Below are positions 49,485 through 58,892 of a stretch of 64,000 nucleotides of DNA, piece by piece. This stretch comes from Niallia sp. XMNu-256. GTDB lineage: Bacteria; Bacillota; Bacilli; Bacillales; Cytobacillaceae. The translations under genes were made by a program, and so were the position numbers. The stretch spans positions 3,760,501 through 3,824,500 of the forward strand of contig NZ_CP137636.1 in assembly GCF_036670015.1 (NCBI RefSeq). The letters are read 5' to 3'. Under the pieces are notes generated by a model, which ran no database searches, was not told where the DNA came from, and saw only the letters and a list, made by a program, of their open reading frames with translations. Every line of letters starts with the position of its first letter. Position 1 is the first letter of the stretch.

Positions 49485-49551
49485 AAGTTCAACGCAGAAG
49501 TTTGACGCGAAAATTACGTGAGAGCTACACTCTTCCATTTTTGTAATAATT

Positions 49552-49568
49552 TGTCATAACCTTGTTAT
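49552..49568 (+). promoter_or_regulatory. Candidate WalR (YycF) box
   Basis: TGTCAT, 5 nt, TGTTAT fits TGTWAH-N5-TGTWAH with one mismatch. It lies 100 bp upstream of a YocH-like gene, a known WalR target in B. subtilis. Confidence 0.5.
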
Positions 49569-49666
49569 GATCGAAATCAAAATTATATCTCCCTGTCCCA
49601 TTCCTGTAAGATTCCTATGTTAAGCTTGTCCATAGTGAAATAACAACAACAGGGAGGTAACTCAAA

Positions 49667-50464
49667 TTGAAATATAAAGTATTTTCAGCTATAACAGCGG
49701 CGATCCTTTTTATCGTCGGTGGTACGAGTATACACGCAGAACAGATTATCGTTAAAAAAGGGGACACGTTGTGGGGTCTGTCTCAACAACATGGAACGAC
49801 CGTTCAATCGATTAAAAAATGGAACAATCTATCAGATGATGTTATTCATCCAAATGATGTTCTTGAAGTTTCACCGGTTAAAACCCTAACTATTAGAAAA
49901 GGGGATACCCTTTGGAATATCTCAAAAGTTTACGGAGTTTCAGTGGATAGTTTAATGAAGTGGAATAACTTATCATCCGATGTCATTCATCCTGGTTTGA
50001 GATTAGTTATCTATACAGATGGAGAACAATCACAAGTTAATCAAACACAGCCTGCTCAGGCAAAACAAGAGGCTCCTAAGGAACCTGCTAAATCCAATTC
50101 AGTAGAAGCAGCAGCTCCAGTAGAGCCAGCAGCACCAACTACAGCGGAGGCTCCTGTCTCTGAACAGCCAATTGGAAAAGAAATTACAGTTGAAGCAACT
50201 GCCTACACAGCTGAATGTAAAGGTTGCTCTGGAATTACCAAAACAGGTGTCGACCTTAAGGCTAATCCTGATAAAAAGGTCATCGCAGTGGATCCATCCG
50301 TGATTCCACTTGGCTCAAAAGTCCATGTAGAAGGCTATGGATACGCAACTGCTGAGGATATTGGCGGTGCAATCAACGGTAATAAAATCGATGTATTTGT
50401 CCCTGAACATGAGGATGCTATTCAATGGGGCAGAAAACAAGTAAAAGTAACAATTATTGATTAA
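49667..50464 (+). CDS. yocH: YocH-like cell-wall protein, two LysM plus 3D domain
   Basis: This is a 265-residue secreted peptidoglycan-binding protein. The signal peptide (residues 1-24, ending IHA-E) is followed by LysM 1 (IIVKKGDTLWGLSQQHGTTV) and LysM 2 (LTIRKGDTLWNISKVYGVSV), a Pro/Ala/Glu linker, and a C-terminal 3D domain with three Asp (VIAVDPSVIPLGSKVHV, YATAEDIGGAINGNKIDVFV), related to the double-psi-barrel lytic transglycosylases. YocH acts as a muralytic enzyme controlled by WalRK. The start is TTG 49667 with GGGAGG. A candidate WalR box precedes it. Confidence 0.9.
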   Translation: MKYKVFSAITAAILFIVGGTSIHAEQIIVKKGDTLWGLSQQHGTTVQSIKKWNNLSDDVIHPNDVLEVSPVKTLTIRKGDTLWNISKVYGVSVDSLMKWNNLSSDVIHPGLRLVIYTDGEQSQVNQTQPAQAKQEAPKEPAKSNSVEAAAPVEPAAPTTAEAPVSEQPIGKEITVEATAYTAECKGCSGITKTGVDLKANPDKKVIAVDPSVIPLGSKVHVEGYGYATAEDIGGAINGNKIDVFVPEHEDAIQWGRKQVKVTIID

Positions 50465-50571
50465 TAGAGTGATATTGTGAAATAGATGGTTTTCTATTTA
50501 TCTACTAACCTTACTAATCCTTCAATGGGTTTTAGGTAGCACAAGGTTACATATTATTTCAAGGTTATATA

Positions 50572-50612
50572 CTTGTGAAACAAGATTTTTCGGGGCGTCA
50601 CTGTGACGGCGC
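50572..50612. repeat. Family A repeat
   Basis: The unit gtgaaacaagattttt plus cggggcgtcactgtgacggc. Confidence 0.85.
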
Positions 50613-50634
50613 TAACCAAATAGATATAAACAAG

Positions 50635-50666
50635 CAATAGAGTGGGGATTCTTCCCCGCTCTATTA
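50635..50666 (-). terminator. Terminator of the secreted 139-residue protein gene
   Basis: The stem aatagagtgggga/ttccccgctctatt has a short loop; the following T run is weak. Confidence 0.65.
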
Positions 50667-50674
50667 TTCTATGC

Positions 50675-51094
50675 TTATTGTTTTACCCAAAATGTATAAT
50701 TGACTCTTGTTGATCCGATATTTGTAAACTTCATACGGTAGGATCCACTTGCTACATCATAAAAGGTCAATGAGGTTGAACCGTTTTTAGTAGCATACTT
50801 GGTTCTATATGTATACCAAGAGCTTCCATTCCATCTCTGTAACTCCACTTTAAAACTACCTGATGCAGAGCTCTTCGCACTCACTCCTGCTAAAATCGTT
50901 CTAGGACTACTAAGGCTTGGTTGGAATGTTCTTTGATAAACATAGTTTGAGAAGTATCCAGAATGATAATAAGTTGTCCAAATACTTCCTCTTTCAGACC
51001 AATCCGCTGCTTCTGCTTTGCCCGTATTTACAAATCCACCTGATAAAAGAAGTGTAAATGCAAGTGCAAAAGATACAAAAATCCTTTTATTCAT
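50675..51094 (-). CDS. Small secreted protein of unknown function
   Basis: This is a 139-residue exported protein with a signal peptide (FVSFALAFTLLLSGGFVNTG, cleavage near KAEA-A). The mature part of about 108 residues is rich in Ser, Tyr and Trp with alternating polar and hydrophobic residues (FKVELQRWNGSSWYTYRTKY), consistent with a beta-sandwich. No family is recognised. The start is ATG 51094 with AAGGAGAG. It is monocistronic between two family A repeats. Confidence 0.72.
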   Translation of the reverse strand: MNKRIFVSFALAFTLLLSGGFVNTGKAEAADWSERGSIWTTYYHSGYFSNYVYQRTFQPSLSSPRTILAGVSAKSSASGSFKVELQRWNGSSWYTYRTKYATKNGSTSLTFYDVASGSYRMKFTNIGSTRVNYTFWVKQ

Positions 51095-51349
51095 TTTTTC
51101 TCTCCTTGTAAATTTCTTAATTAATAGACTATTATATAGACTTTTTCTATTATTTCATGATGTTTTCCTCATGGGACAAAGGAACGAACGCCACTGTTTC
51201 CAATCGGGGCGTCACTGTGACCCAGAGTGAGACCTCTAGCTTCGATATCAGTGGAACTAAAAAAGATGACCCCTATTCAATATAGGAATCATCACCTTCT
51301 AATTGCTTACTCTCTTTTATTTCCATTGGTCTCTAACACAGAACCCGAT
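51095..51349. other. Intergenic with a family A repeat
   Basis: Apart from the repeat at 51202-51224 no signal is recognised; short frames here translate the repeat. Confidence 0.4.
51202..51224. repeat. Family A repeat
   Basis: The core atcggggcgtcactgtgacc, without leader. Confidence 0.8.
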
Positions 51350-51418
51350 GTGAAACATTCTGTGAAACAAGATTTTTCGGGGCGTCCCTGTGACGCCCCG
51401 TACTGTGACGCCCCGTAC
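51350..51418. repeat. Family A repeat with iterated right arm
   Basis: The doubled gtgaaac leader and cggggcgtccctgtgacgcc are followed by a second ctgtgacgccccgta. It abuts the stop codon TAG (51418-51420) of the PepSY gene. Confidence 0.85.
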
Positions 51419-52296
51419 TAGTCATCTTCATCATCGTCTTCGTCGTCACTTTCTTCATCTACGTCGTCATCATCATCACTGTCGTTACTTTCGTCATTCT
51501 TAGGCTCGGTTGATTGTTGTATGATCGGCTTTGGTTGTTGTTTGACCTGTTTCGGTTGCTGTATTTCCGACGCCGATTGTTGTATGTCCGATTGTGGTTG
51601 TTGTATGTCCGGATCTGGTTGTTCCTCATACCAAGAGATGGATGATACGTTTCCTGTGTTTGCTTGAACATAGACATGGGCACCTTCTGCTTGATCATCT
51701 ACGGTTACTTTATAATGCTTTCCATTTTGGTTCGTTACAATGGATAAATTTGTGATTTGCCCTTTGATTTGTTCCAACGCAATTTCTTTTGCCTGTTCTT
51801 CTGAAATAGAAAGGGGTGGTTTAACACTACTCTTCACTTCTGTATTTGAGACAATGATATTTTGCAACAAATCATATTCAATTCGATAATGCTTGTTATT
51901 TTTCTCAACGGTTGCTTCTATGAGAGGATTCCCTTCTTTATCGATTTGGTTGATCTGGGTAACCTTACCACTTAGTTCCTTCTCAATATTTTTTTGAGCT
52001 TCTTCCATTGATAGCAAGGCTTCTTTTTTCTCAATAAGTTGGATGTTACTAATTTTCTTCGTTTTCCTATGAACGGATACCCTATAAATTCCTTTTTCAT
52101 GGTCAAGCTTCAGTTGATAGGTGCTGTTACTTGGATCCACCTTGGTATCGAGTACTTCTCCTCCATAAAGATTTGTAACAATGGCTTCCGCTTCTTTCTC
52201 TGAAATCGTAGGAGGGTAATCTTTTATAAAAACTAGATAAAATGAATACGATAAGCCTGCAATGATAAACGCAATAAGACCAACTTTCAATTTCAA
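51418..52296 (-). CDS. PepSY-domain membrane protein with acidic tail
   Basis: This is a 292-residue protein with an N-terminal TM helix (VGLIAFIIAGLSYSFYLVFI). Three PepSY-like modules follow (ISEKEAEAIVTNLYGGEVLD, SMEEAQKNIEKELSGKV, SEEQAKEIALEQIKGQI), then a Gln/Pro repeat linker and an Asp/Glu run at the C-terminus. PepSY proteins beside two-component systems often modulate the sensor or an extracellular protease. It starts at TTG 52296 behind GGAGG, 4 nt after the kinase gene, and is the last gene of the five-gene operon. Confidence 0.82.
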   Translation of the reverse strand: MKLKVGLIAFIIAGLSYSFYLVFIKDYPPTISEKEAEAIVTNLYGGEVLDTKVDPSNSTYQLKLDHEKGIYRVSVHRKTKKISNIQLIEKKEALLSMEEAQKNIEKELSGKVTQINQIDKEGNPLIEATVEKNNKHYRIEYDLLQNIIVSNTEVKSSVKPPLSISEEQAKEIALEQIKGQITNLSIVTNQNGKHYKVTVDDQAEGAHVYVQANTGNVSSISWYEEQPDPDIQQPQSDIQQSASEIQQPKQVKQQPKPIIQQSTEPKNDESNDSDDDDDVDEESDDEDDDEDD

Positions 52297-52300
52297 CTAA

Positions 52301-53650
52301 CTAAACCTCCAACTTTGGAAATGTAACGGTAAAAGTGGATCCACGTCCTTCATCACTTTCTAAGGTGATGAAACCATTTTGTTGTTCGACGATTCGCTTG
52401 GCAATGGATAAACCTAAGCCAGATCCTCCCGTTTTACGACTTCTTGTTTTATCAACCCGGTACAATCGATCAAAAACATGGGCTTGGGCTTCTACTGGAA
52501 TTCCAATTCCTTTATCCGTTACACTTATGATCACACTTTTATCTGATTCCTTCAGCTCTACCTCAATATGATCATCACTATATTTTTTGGCATTATCTAA
52601 CAAAATAATAAGGACTTGAACAAAACTCTGTTCATGTATGTTCATATAAATCTCTCTTTGTTCACTTTTCAAATAAATCTCATGTTTAAAAGCTTGCTGT
52701 AACCGGTGAATCGTGTCTTCTACGATTGGGATGATGTTGACTAGCCTTTTTTCACTTTCTATACATTCTTCTGATCTTGCTAAAAGCAACAATTGCTCCG
52801 TTAAATATTTCATCCGGCCTGACTCAGACGCAATGGAATGAATCGCTTCCTCTAATATATCTGGCCGCTCTTTCCCCCATCGATTTAATATTTTCACATA
52901 ACTATCAATGACCGTTAAAGGCGTTTTCAGCTCATGAGAAGCATCTGAAACAAACTGTTCCTGTTTTAAGTAACTTTTTTCCAACCTTGTGATCATTCGA
53001 TTAAACGTCATGGCCATTTCTGTTAATTCATCTTTCGTATCATGCGTGATCGATATTTTCTCAAATGAGCCCTTTTTTTCGATTAAACTCATCGTTTGAG
53101 TCAGACGTTGGATCGGAAAAGAAATGATTCGTCCTAAAAATCGACTCGTTAAAGAGAGAATCAACACCTTGATGATGGTTGCATACACAAATACCCATTT
53201 TAAATCATGAATATTTTCAAAAAAGACGTCCACATTCTCGACTACTTGCAAATTGACAATTTCTCCATTTTCACCAATGGTTGGAATGGAAACAACGACA
53301 AACATCGATTCTTTATAAGAGACGACTTCTTCAAATTGATCATCATTATATTCACTCTGTATGTTTCGATAGTCATTGTTCGTTGTCACTTGAATGATCG
53401 TGTTGCTGTTACGATCAACAACACGAATCATGCCATTACTAATTAAATACGCTTGTAATACTTGTTCCATCGATAAATTGGAGTTAGAGTTGAGTTCCAT
53501 AACCGTATGATTCAATGTATTGGTTAATCGATTCATCTCAGAAGAAATCACTGAATTTTTAAAGATGAAATAAATCGCCGTATTTGCGATAAGTAGTAAT
53601 ACAATTAATACAAGAGTGGTCGAAAGTTGAATCCACGTTCGTAACCTCAC
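52301..53650 (-). CDS. Sensor histidine kinase (HAMP type)
   Basis: This is a 449-residue membrane kinase. TM1 is about residues 8-30, an extracellular sensor of about 120 residues follows, and TM2 is about 150-170. Then come HAMP, the dimerisation domain with the phospho-His in VSDASHELKTPLTVIDSYV, and the ATP domain with ILLDNAKKYS, VTDKGIGIPVEAQ and TGGSGLGLSIAKR. It should phosphorylate the response regulator encoded just upstream. The ligand is unknown; the operon partners suggest a link to glycerate or dicarboxylate metabolism. It starts at GTG 53650, 4 nt after the regulator gene. Confidence 0.9.
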   Translation of the reverse strand: MRLRTWIQLSTTLVLIVLLLIANTAIYFIFKNSVISSEMNRLTNTLNHTVMELNSNSNLSMEQVLQAYLISNGMIRVVDRNSNTIIQVTTNNDYRNIQSEYNDDQFEEVVSYKESMFVVVSIPTIGENGEIVNLQVVENVDVFFENIHDLKWVFVYATIIKVLILSLTSRFLGRIISFPIQRLTQTMSLIEKKGSFEKISITHDTKDELTEMAMTFNRMITRLEKSYLKQEQFVSDASHELKTPLTVIDSYVKILNRWGKERPDILEEAIHSIASESGRMKYLTEQLLLLARSEECIESEKRLVNIIPIVEDTIHRLQQAFKHEIYLKSEQREIYMNIHEQSFVQVLIILLDNAKKYSDDHIEVELKESDKSVIISVTDKGIGIPVEAQAHVFDRLYRVDKTRSRKTGGSGLGLSIAKRIVEQQNGFITLESDEGRGSTFTVTFPKLEV

Positions 53651-53654
53651 AACA

Positions 53655-54338
53655 TCAATCCTTCACCATATAGCCGACACTTCGAACCGTATGTATAAAC
53701 GGATCTTCCTTCGAATCCGTTAGTTTTTTCCTCAAATATCGAATATAGACACCGACAACATTTGTATCTCCGTAAAAATCCATTCCCCATACTTTATTTA
53801 AAATTTGTTCACGTTCAAGTACCCGGTTTTTATTTTCAACTAGATAAAGCAAGAGGTCGTACTCCCTAGGGGTCAAATCAATTAATTGGTTATTTCTATA
53901 TACTTCTCTCGTGTTTGTATCAATTGTCACCGATCGAATGACGTGTACATTAGACTCTGCAGGAGAGACCGCATTCGGCTTAAACCGTAGATTCGTACGA
54001 ATACGCGCGAGCAATTCTTCAATTTCAAATGGTTTAGTCATATAATCATTCGCCCCTGCGTCTAAGCCGCTTACTTTATCGAAAACGGTATTACGTGCCG
54101 TCAACATAATGACAATAATCTCGTTATCCTCATGCCGAATCCGTCTTAACACTTCCATTCCATTTAATTCAGGAATCATGACATCTAAGAGAACTAAATC
54201 AATTTTTTCCTTTTCTAAAATGGATAGCCCATCTCTCCCTGTATGAGCTATACTGACCTTATACCCTTCATGTTCCAATTCGAGTTGAATGACTCGGGCA
54301 ATTCCCTCATCATCTTCAATAATTAAAATGTGATCCAT
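53655..54338 (-). CDS. OmpR-family response regulator
   Basis: This is a 227-residue DNA-binding regulator. The receiver domain has the acidic pair in IIEDDEG, the phospho-Asp in LVLLDVMIPELNG and Lys in YMTKPFEIEEL. The winged-helix domain of about residues 130-227 has LTPREYDLLLYLVENKNRV and VGVYIRYLRKKL. It is paired with the downstream kinase and lies 13 nt after the SLC13 permease gene on the same strand, so transporter, kinase and regulator share one transcript. Targets are unknown. Confidence 0.93.
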   Translation of the reverse strand: MDHILIIEDDEGIARVIQLELEHEGYKVSIAHTGRDGLSILEKEKIDLVLLDVMIPELNGMEVLRRIRHEDNEIIVIMLTARNTVFDKVSGLDAGANDYMTKPFEIEELLARIRTNLRFKPNAVSPAESNVHVIRSVTIDTNTREVYRNNQLIDLTPREYDLLLYLVENKNRVLEREQILNKVWGMDFYGDTNVVGVYIRYLRKKLTDSKEDPFIHTVRSVGYMVKD

Positions 54339-54351
54339 TCTTACACCTCAT

Positions 54352-55806
54352 CTATAACTCCATCCCCGTCCACTGCCAATAAGAAAAATAAAACATCATC
54401 ATGATTAAAATATAAAGGGGCATTAATAGGATGCTAATCTTTAATAGATTACTAGCATTATACGAGATTCTCCCCTCCTCATAAAATAGTAATAAAGCCT
54501 TAGAACTGACGGGAACAGTAACACAATAGTTCATACCGATTAAACTTAAAAAAACGACCGTAGAAGGATTCACTCCTATCGTTTCACTAAATACGATTAA
54601 ACTTGGAATAAACACGATCGCACGGGTGGTATGGGATGTAATATACAAATGACTTGTAACCGTTACAAGCAAAATAATCAAAACAATGAGCCACTCTGGC
54701 GCACCTACGAATAAATGGAGGACATGAAGCATTTCTTGTTCAATCCATTTTACAACCCCTGTGTCAACGAGCACTTTTCCCAGTGCAGTGGCTGCAGCAA
54801 CAAATACAATCAAGTTCCAGGATACCGACTTCATGCCTTGTTTCCAACTAATCATTCCATAATGGGGCACCATCGCTAAGATCGCACCGACCATGGTTAC
54901 AAAGGCAATATCATACCCATGGATGCTTTCAGTTACCCAGCCGACAATCAATAATGAAAGCAAGACAAGTGTCTTTTTTTCCTTTTGATTCAACGGTTGT
55001 TTTTCCCTCATTCGAGAAACCCTTTGGACGTTTTCGATCTCCTTCCCTTCACCTTTTGGCCATAAAGTCTTTTTTATGATAAAAAATGAAAGAAAGGAAA
55101 CAACGATCGCAAAAGGGACCCCCCAAACCAACCATTGACGATACGAAATGGTTTGATCCACCGTGCTTTCAAGTAAACCGATTCCAATTAAATGAGATCC
55201 TGCACCGATGAGGGTTGCTGATGTACTCATTAAGATGATAACCGGTGCTAAAATAGCCAACACACTTTGTTCTTTCGTCGAAAACTTTTGACCTAACTGA
55301 TTTATAATTGGCATCGATAACGCTGCACGACCTGAGGTAGACGGGATAAAAAAGGCGGTTGAGAATATAACCGAACAAATCCCAATGAGCACATTGCCTT
55401 TTTTATTTGACTTTCTCAAGATGGATTGAGCCAACCGTTCGGCTAACCCTGACTGTTTCACCGCTTCCCCAATGATAAATGAACCAACCATTAACCATAC
55501 TACTTTCTCTGATAGTGAATGGTATAACAATTCAGGATCTGCTGCATTCATAATAATGATGAACATGATCAATGCAACAGCTACAAATCCAGCAGGTATT
55601 TTCGTCGTAATCCATAACGTCATCGCTGATAAGAACGCAAATAAAGAGATTTTTGCACTATAATTTAGACCGTCGATTAAAAGAACGACGACTAAAATAA
55701 GGACATGGATACTGATAATCGCTAAAGCTTTTGTCGATAATTGTTGGATCCACGTTTTTATGGGATGACTTTTTTCAATTTGTTGTTCCTCTAAACTTGG
55801 TATCAT
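54352..55806 (-). CDS. SLC13/DASS-family anion permease
   Basis: This is a 484-residue membrane transporter of the divalent anion:Na+ symporter (SLC13) family with about 11-12 TM segments. Family signatures are FIPSTSGRAALSMPIINQLG and the second SxT-type motif in MSTSATLIGAGSHLIGIGLL. Further pore-helix sequences are FVAAATALGKVLVDTGVV and VTVTSHLYITSHTTRAIVF. Substrates in the family are dicarboxylates, sulfate or related acids. Its gene lies 2 nt downstream of glycerate kinase, which makes glycerate or a hydroxy-acid a reasonable guess. Confidence 0.88.
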   Translation of the reverse strand: MIPSLEEQQIEKSHPIKTWIQQLSTKALAIISIHVLILVVVLLIDGLNYSAKISLFAFLSAMTLWITTKIPAGFVAVALIMFIIIMNAADPELLYHSLSEKVVWLMVGSFIIGEAVKQSGLAERLAQSILRKSNKKGNVLIGICSVIFSTAFFIPSTSGRAALSMPIINQLGQKFSTKEQSVLAILAPVIILMSTSATLIGAGSHLIGIGLLESTVDQTISYRQWLVWGVPFAIVVSFLSFFIIKKTLWPKGEGKEIENVQRVSRMREKQPLNQKEKKTLVLLSLLIVGWVTESIHGYDIAFVTMVGAILAMVPHYGMISWKQGMKSVSWNLIVFVAAATALGKVLVDTGVVKWIEQEMLHVLHLFVGAPEWLIVLIILLVTVTSHLYITSHTTRAIVFIPSLIVFSETIGVNPSTVVFLSLIGMNYCVTVPVSSKALLLFYEEGRISYNASNLLKISILLMPLYILIMMMFYFSYWQWTGMEL

Positions 55807-55808
55807 AG

Positions 55809-56990
55809 TTAAGAAACGCCCTCTTTTAACATTTGTTTTTCAGCCATTTCAAAGCCAATTGCAATTTGTCGTAACACGGACTCCGTACCTTTTTCAATCC
55901 ACTCTGGTGCTTTTATCATGGACTTCTCTAAAGTGGTTGGTTTGGGAATAATACTAACAAAGGCATCGATTCCTGCTTGATAGTTTAAATCCGCTCCTTT
56001 ACCGATCGTTCCCGTTATAGCAATAACTGGAATCCCATATTTTTTTGCAATACGTGCTACCTCCGCAGGAATTTTTCCGTTTGGCGTTTGAAAATCTAAA
56101 CTTCCTTCCGCTGTTAACACGATATCGGCTGTTTTAATTTTATCTTCTATATCAATATAGTCCATAATAATATCGAATCGTGGATGTAAGATGGCACCGG
56201 TAAAGGCAATAAGTCCAGCCCCTAAGCCACCTGAAGCTCCACTGCCTGGTAAAGAACGAACGTCTACTCCTACCTCTTCTTGAATGAGTGTTGCATAATG
56301 TTCTAGAGCCAATGATAATTTTTCAACCTGTTCAGGTGTCGCACCTTTCTGTGGTCCAAACACCCGTGCAACTCCTTGTTCCCCGCATAAAATGTTCTTC
56401 CAGTTACAGGCAACATCGATCGTTACAGTATGTAAACGCTCATCTAAATGGGTTAGATCGAGATGGTCCACCTTCAATAAATCTTCTCCCCCATGGATCG
56501 GAACGAGTTGACGATTCTGATCAAAAAACTGAACTCCTAATGCTTGTGCCATTCCTGCACCCCCATCGGATGTCCCCGAATCCCCACAACCGATTAAAAT
56601 ATGGTCCACGCCTAAATCAAGGGCAAACGAAATTAACTCTCCTACTCCATAAGTTGTGGTTTTCAATGGGTTTCGTTGATCACGTGGAACAAGCTTCAAC
56701 CCAGCAACCGCTGCCATTTCAATCACTGCTGTTCGTTTATCATTCTCTACATAAATCCCAAAATGACCGGTAATCTTCTCTCCAACGGGTCCTGTCACTT
56801 CTTTGTAAATCAGTTCTCCACCTTTTAGTTTGGTGATCGCCTTTGCAAACCCTTCCCCACCATCCATCATCGGGATCACTTCCATATCAATGAGCGGATC
56901 AAAACTCTTTACGCCACGCTCCATCGCTATAGCGACTTCCTCTGCATCCAAACATTCTTTAAAGCCAGATGGTACAATAACTATTTTCAT
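55809..56990 (-). CDS. glxK: Glycerate kinase
   Basis: This is a 393-residue glycerate 2-kinase of the GlxK/GarK family, phosphorylating D-glycerate with ATP to feed lower glycolysis. Characteristic parts are MKIVIVPSGFKECLDAEEVA, PMMDGGEGFAKAITKLKGG, DHILIGCGDSGTSDGGAGMA, LPGSGASGGLGAGLIAFTGA and VLTAEGSLDFQTPNGKIPAE. The start is ATG 56990, 8 nt after GGAGG; 15 codons upstream are unsupported. It is the first gene of the operon with the SLC13 permease, two-component system and PepSY gene. Confidence 0.93.
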   Translation of the reverse strand: MKIVIVPSGFKECLDAEEVAIAMERGVKSFDPLIDMEVIPMMDGGEGFAKAITKLKGGELIYKEVTGPVGEKITGHFGIYVENDKRTAVIEMAAVAGLKLVPRDQRNPLKTTTYGVGELISFALDLGVDHILIGCGDSGTSDGGAGMAQALGVQFFDQNRQLVPIHGGEDLLKVDHLDLTHLDERLHTVTIDVACNWKNILCGEQGVARVFGPQKGATPEQVEKLSLALEHYATLIQEEVGVDVRSLPGSGASGGLGAGLIAFTGAILHPRFDIIMDYIDIEDKIKTADIVLTAEGSLDFQTPNGKIPAEVARIAKKYGIPVIAITGTIGKGADLNYQAGIDAFVSIIPKPTTLEKSMIKAPEWIEKGTESVLRQIAIGFEMAEKQMLKEGVS

Positions 56991-57165
56991 AATGATACCT
57001 CCAAATTCTTTTGTTACTAGTAATCTACCAGCCAAAAACTAACAAACACTTAAAGAATCATTAGAAAATGATTAGAAAATAAACAAAACTTTCACATTTA
57101 CCTAAAAGGAGATTAACAAAATGAACAAAACCTTTGGGGAAGATTGAATTTCGCGGCAACACAAT
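56991..57165. other. Promoter region of the glycerate kinase operon
   Basis: This AT-rich leader shows no clear operator; the operon promoter must lie here on the minus strand. Confidence 0.4.
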
Positions 57166-57226
57166 TTTTCGGAGCGCCGCTAATTCGGGGCGTCACTGTG
57201 ACGCGGACTTTAGCGTTTCGGAGCGT
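57166..57226. repeat. Family A repeat flanked by ttcggagcg arms
   Basis: A central ttcggggcgtcactgtgac has diverged units (tttcggagcgccgctaa and tttagcgtttcggagcg) placed symmetrically on both sides, enlarging the palindrome. Confidence 0.82.
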
Positions 57227-57263
57227 TGCTAATGAAGGAAATAAGAGGAGGAAATAAAAAAAT

Positions 57264-57341
57264 CCACCGTTTTCATCGTAAATAGAAGTATCTATCACAG
57301 AACTTCCAAATACTTACTCTGACCAGGAGTGAAAACGATGG
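57264..57341. repeat. Imperfect inverted repeat
   Basis: The sequences ccaccgttttca and tgaaaacgatgg are complementary at 11 of 12 positions with a loop of about 54 nt. It could be a relic insertion-sequence end or a minor terminator. Confidence 0.35.
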
Positions 57342-57457
57342 AATCTACATTATTGAATTATATTTAAGGTAAAAACAACCAAATTTATTAAAGAGACAGG
57401 TACGCCAACTTGCCAGAACCCAACCTTATTGATTTGCCTTTTCTCAGACTCTATCTT

Positions 57458-57481
57458 ATTCGGGGCGTCACTGTGACGATG
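57458..57481. repeat. Family A repeat
   Basis: The core ttattcggggcgtcactgtg plus acga lies 20 nt beyond the stop of the small membrane protein gene. Confidence 0.82.
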
Positions 57482-57500
57482 CCCATTTACTATTACGATA

Positions 57501-57614
57501 CTATTTACTATTAAAGTAATCAGCAAATGCCTGGAAAATATAAACAGCTTGAAAAACAAACATTTGAATGGCCGTTACAGATAAAAATCCAATCATAATA
57601 TAGCGAAACAACAT
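57501..57614 (-). CDS. Very small membrane protein (37 residues)
   Basis: The frame MLFRYIMIGFLSVTAIQMFV continues with a second hydrophobic stretch to ADYFNSK. It starts at ATG 57614 behind GGAGTGGGGG and ends at TAG 57501-57503. The length and hydrophobicity suit a single-pass membrane peptide. No family is recognised. It is called mainly on the strong ribosome binding site and composition. Confidence 0.55.
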   Translation of the reverse strand: MLFRYIMIGFLSVTAIQMFVFQAVYIFQAFADYFNSK

Positions 57615-58235
57615 ATCCCCCACTCCTTATCTGTTGATTGATTCGATATTTTTTAGTCTCCCGTTTGTGTTCCACTTTCCCAATCAACTATGATTACTCT
57701 ATGTTGTTTATTAGTCAGAGGGCGGACACTGTCATCGGCATAATGCGGTATCCATTAAACCTAGTAGAAAACGGTCGAGAACGTCAACAAAACCCATACT
57801 TTTTTCTGATTGTCCCCTCTCATGTAAAGTAGAATTATTATATCATATTCTTTTAATTTTAAAAATATAAAATTTTCGCAAAATTATAATTAATTTTAAT
57901 CCTAAACTCTCTTCTATGTTAATCGGTAATGAGACCGTATCTTTTGGTTCGTAAGGTAACGTCGTACAAAAAAAATAACAAATAATACAGTTAGATGGCT
58001 TTTTGGGATAGTAATTACAAAAACTTCGAAGTATCACACTCTATAAACTATCAACCTCGTGAAACAAGATTATTCGGGGCGTCACTGTGACGCGGAGGTT
58101 TAGGCAGAGCTTTTGACCTTAACGATTAATGATGGTAAAGTATATAAAATCTTTACAAAGTATTATTAAAAAATAGTATATATTTAATATATTGAAAAGT
58201 TGCTAAAGTACTTGCCGGTTAAAAGGGAGAGAGAA
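57615..58235. other. Long intergenic region, no gene seen
   Basis: Apart from one family A repeat at 58058-58097 it is very AT-rich. Short frames at 57638-57832 and 57843-58037 lack ribosome binding sites and are not credited. Confidence 0.5.
58058..58097. repeat. Family A repeat
   Basis: The leader gtgaaacaagattattcggg continues into gcgtcactgtgacgcgga. Confidence 0.85.
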
Positions 58236-58892
58236 ATGACGAAGAGGGTAATTTTGTTTTTGGTTGGATTATTAGCAATATCGTTAGGTAGCGTACATAT
58301 GATTAAAGTTTCTAAATTAGGAGTTCAGCCATTTGATGTACTTTACATAGGCTTGCATCAAAAAACTTCAATTTCAATCGGTTTTGCCTCGATCTCAACA
58401 GGCATCGTATTATTAACGATTGCTTTTATTTTACATAGACAAAAGTTAAAAATTGGAACCATTTTAGATGTGATCTGTTTAGGTTTGTTGATTGATTTAT
58501 TTTTATACTTGGATTTTATCATCACACCTGCCACGTTGATCTGGCAAATATTCTTTTTAATTTTTGGAACAGTCCTTATTTCTCTAGGTGCGGCTCTCAC
58601 CATTTTTTCCAACCTAGGAGCAGGACCGATTGATACTTTTATGTTGGTTGTACATAAAAGATTTGGATTATCTGTAAGAGTTGCTACGACTTTAATAGAA
58701 GGCGGCGCTCTTTTGGCAGGATTTTTATTAGGAGGCCCGATTGGCATTGGAACTGTTGCGGTTTGTTTGTTAATGGGTCCGATGATCGAGTTTTTCCTTG
58801 TGGTTCTACAAAAAAGCAAAAGTGCTCTTTATCATTACAAACCAATCCATCCAAAGTTAAGAGAAACGGAATATTTAAAAGAGACTCTATGA
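58236..58892 (+). CDS. YczE-like integral membrane protein
   Basis: This is a 218-residue protein with five or six TM segments, similar to YczE/YitT-type membrane proteins. The conserved pattern of small residues and Gly-Pro occurs twice: VSKLGVQPFDVLYIGLHQ and SNLGAGPIDTFMLVVHKR, followed by EGGALLAGFLLGGPIGIGTV. YczE of B. subtilis affects lipopeptide production, but general function is unknown. The start is ATG 58236 with AAAGGGAG; the longer frame from 58200 has no binding site. A terminator overlaps its stop codon. Confidence 0.8.
   Translation: MTKRVILFLVGLLAISLGSVHMIKVSKLGVQPFDVLYIGLHQKTSISIGFASISTGIVLLTIAFILHRQKLKIGTILDVICLGLLIDLFLYLDFIITPATLIWQIFFLIFGTVLISLGAALTIFSNLGAGPIDTFMLVVHKRFGLSVRVATTLIEGGALLAGFLLGGPIGIGTVAVCLLMGPMIEFFLVVLQKSKSALYHYKPIHPKLRETEYLKETL

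Noticed and set aside
57350-57559. 69-codon minus-strand frame
   Set aside because: It spans a family A repeat and overlaps the better supported 37-residue gene at 57501-57614.
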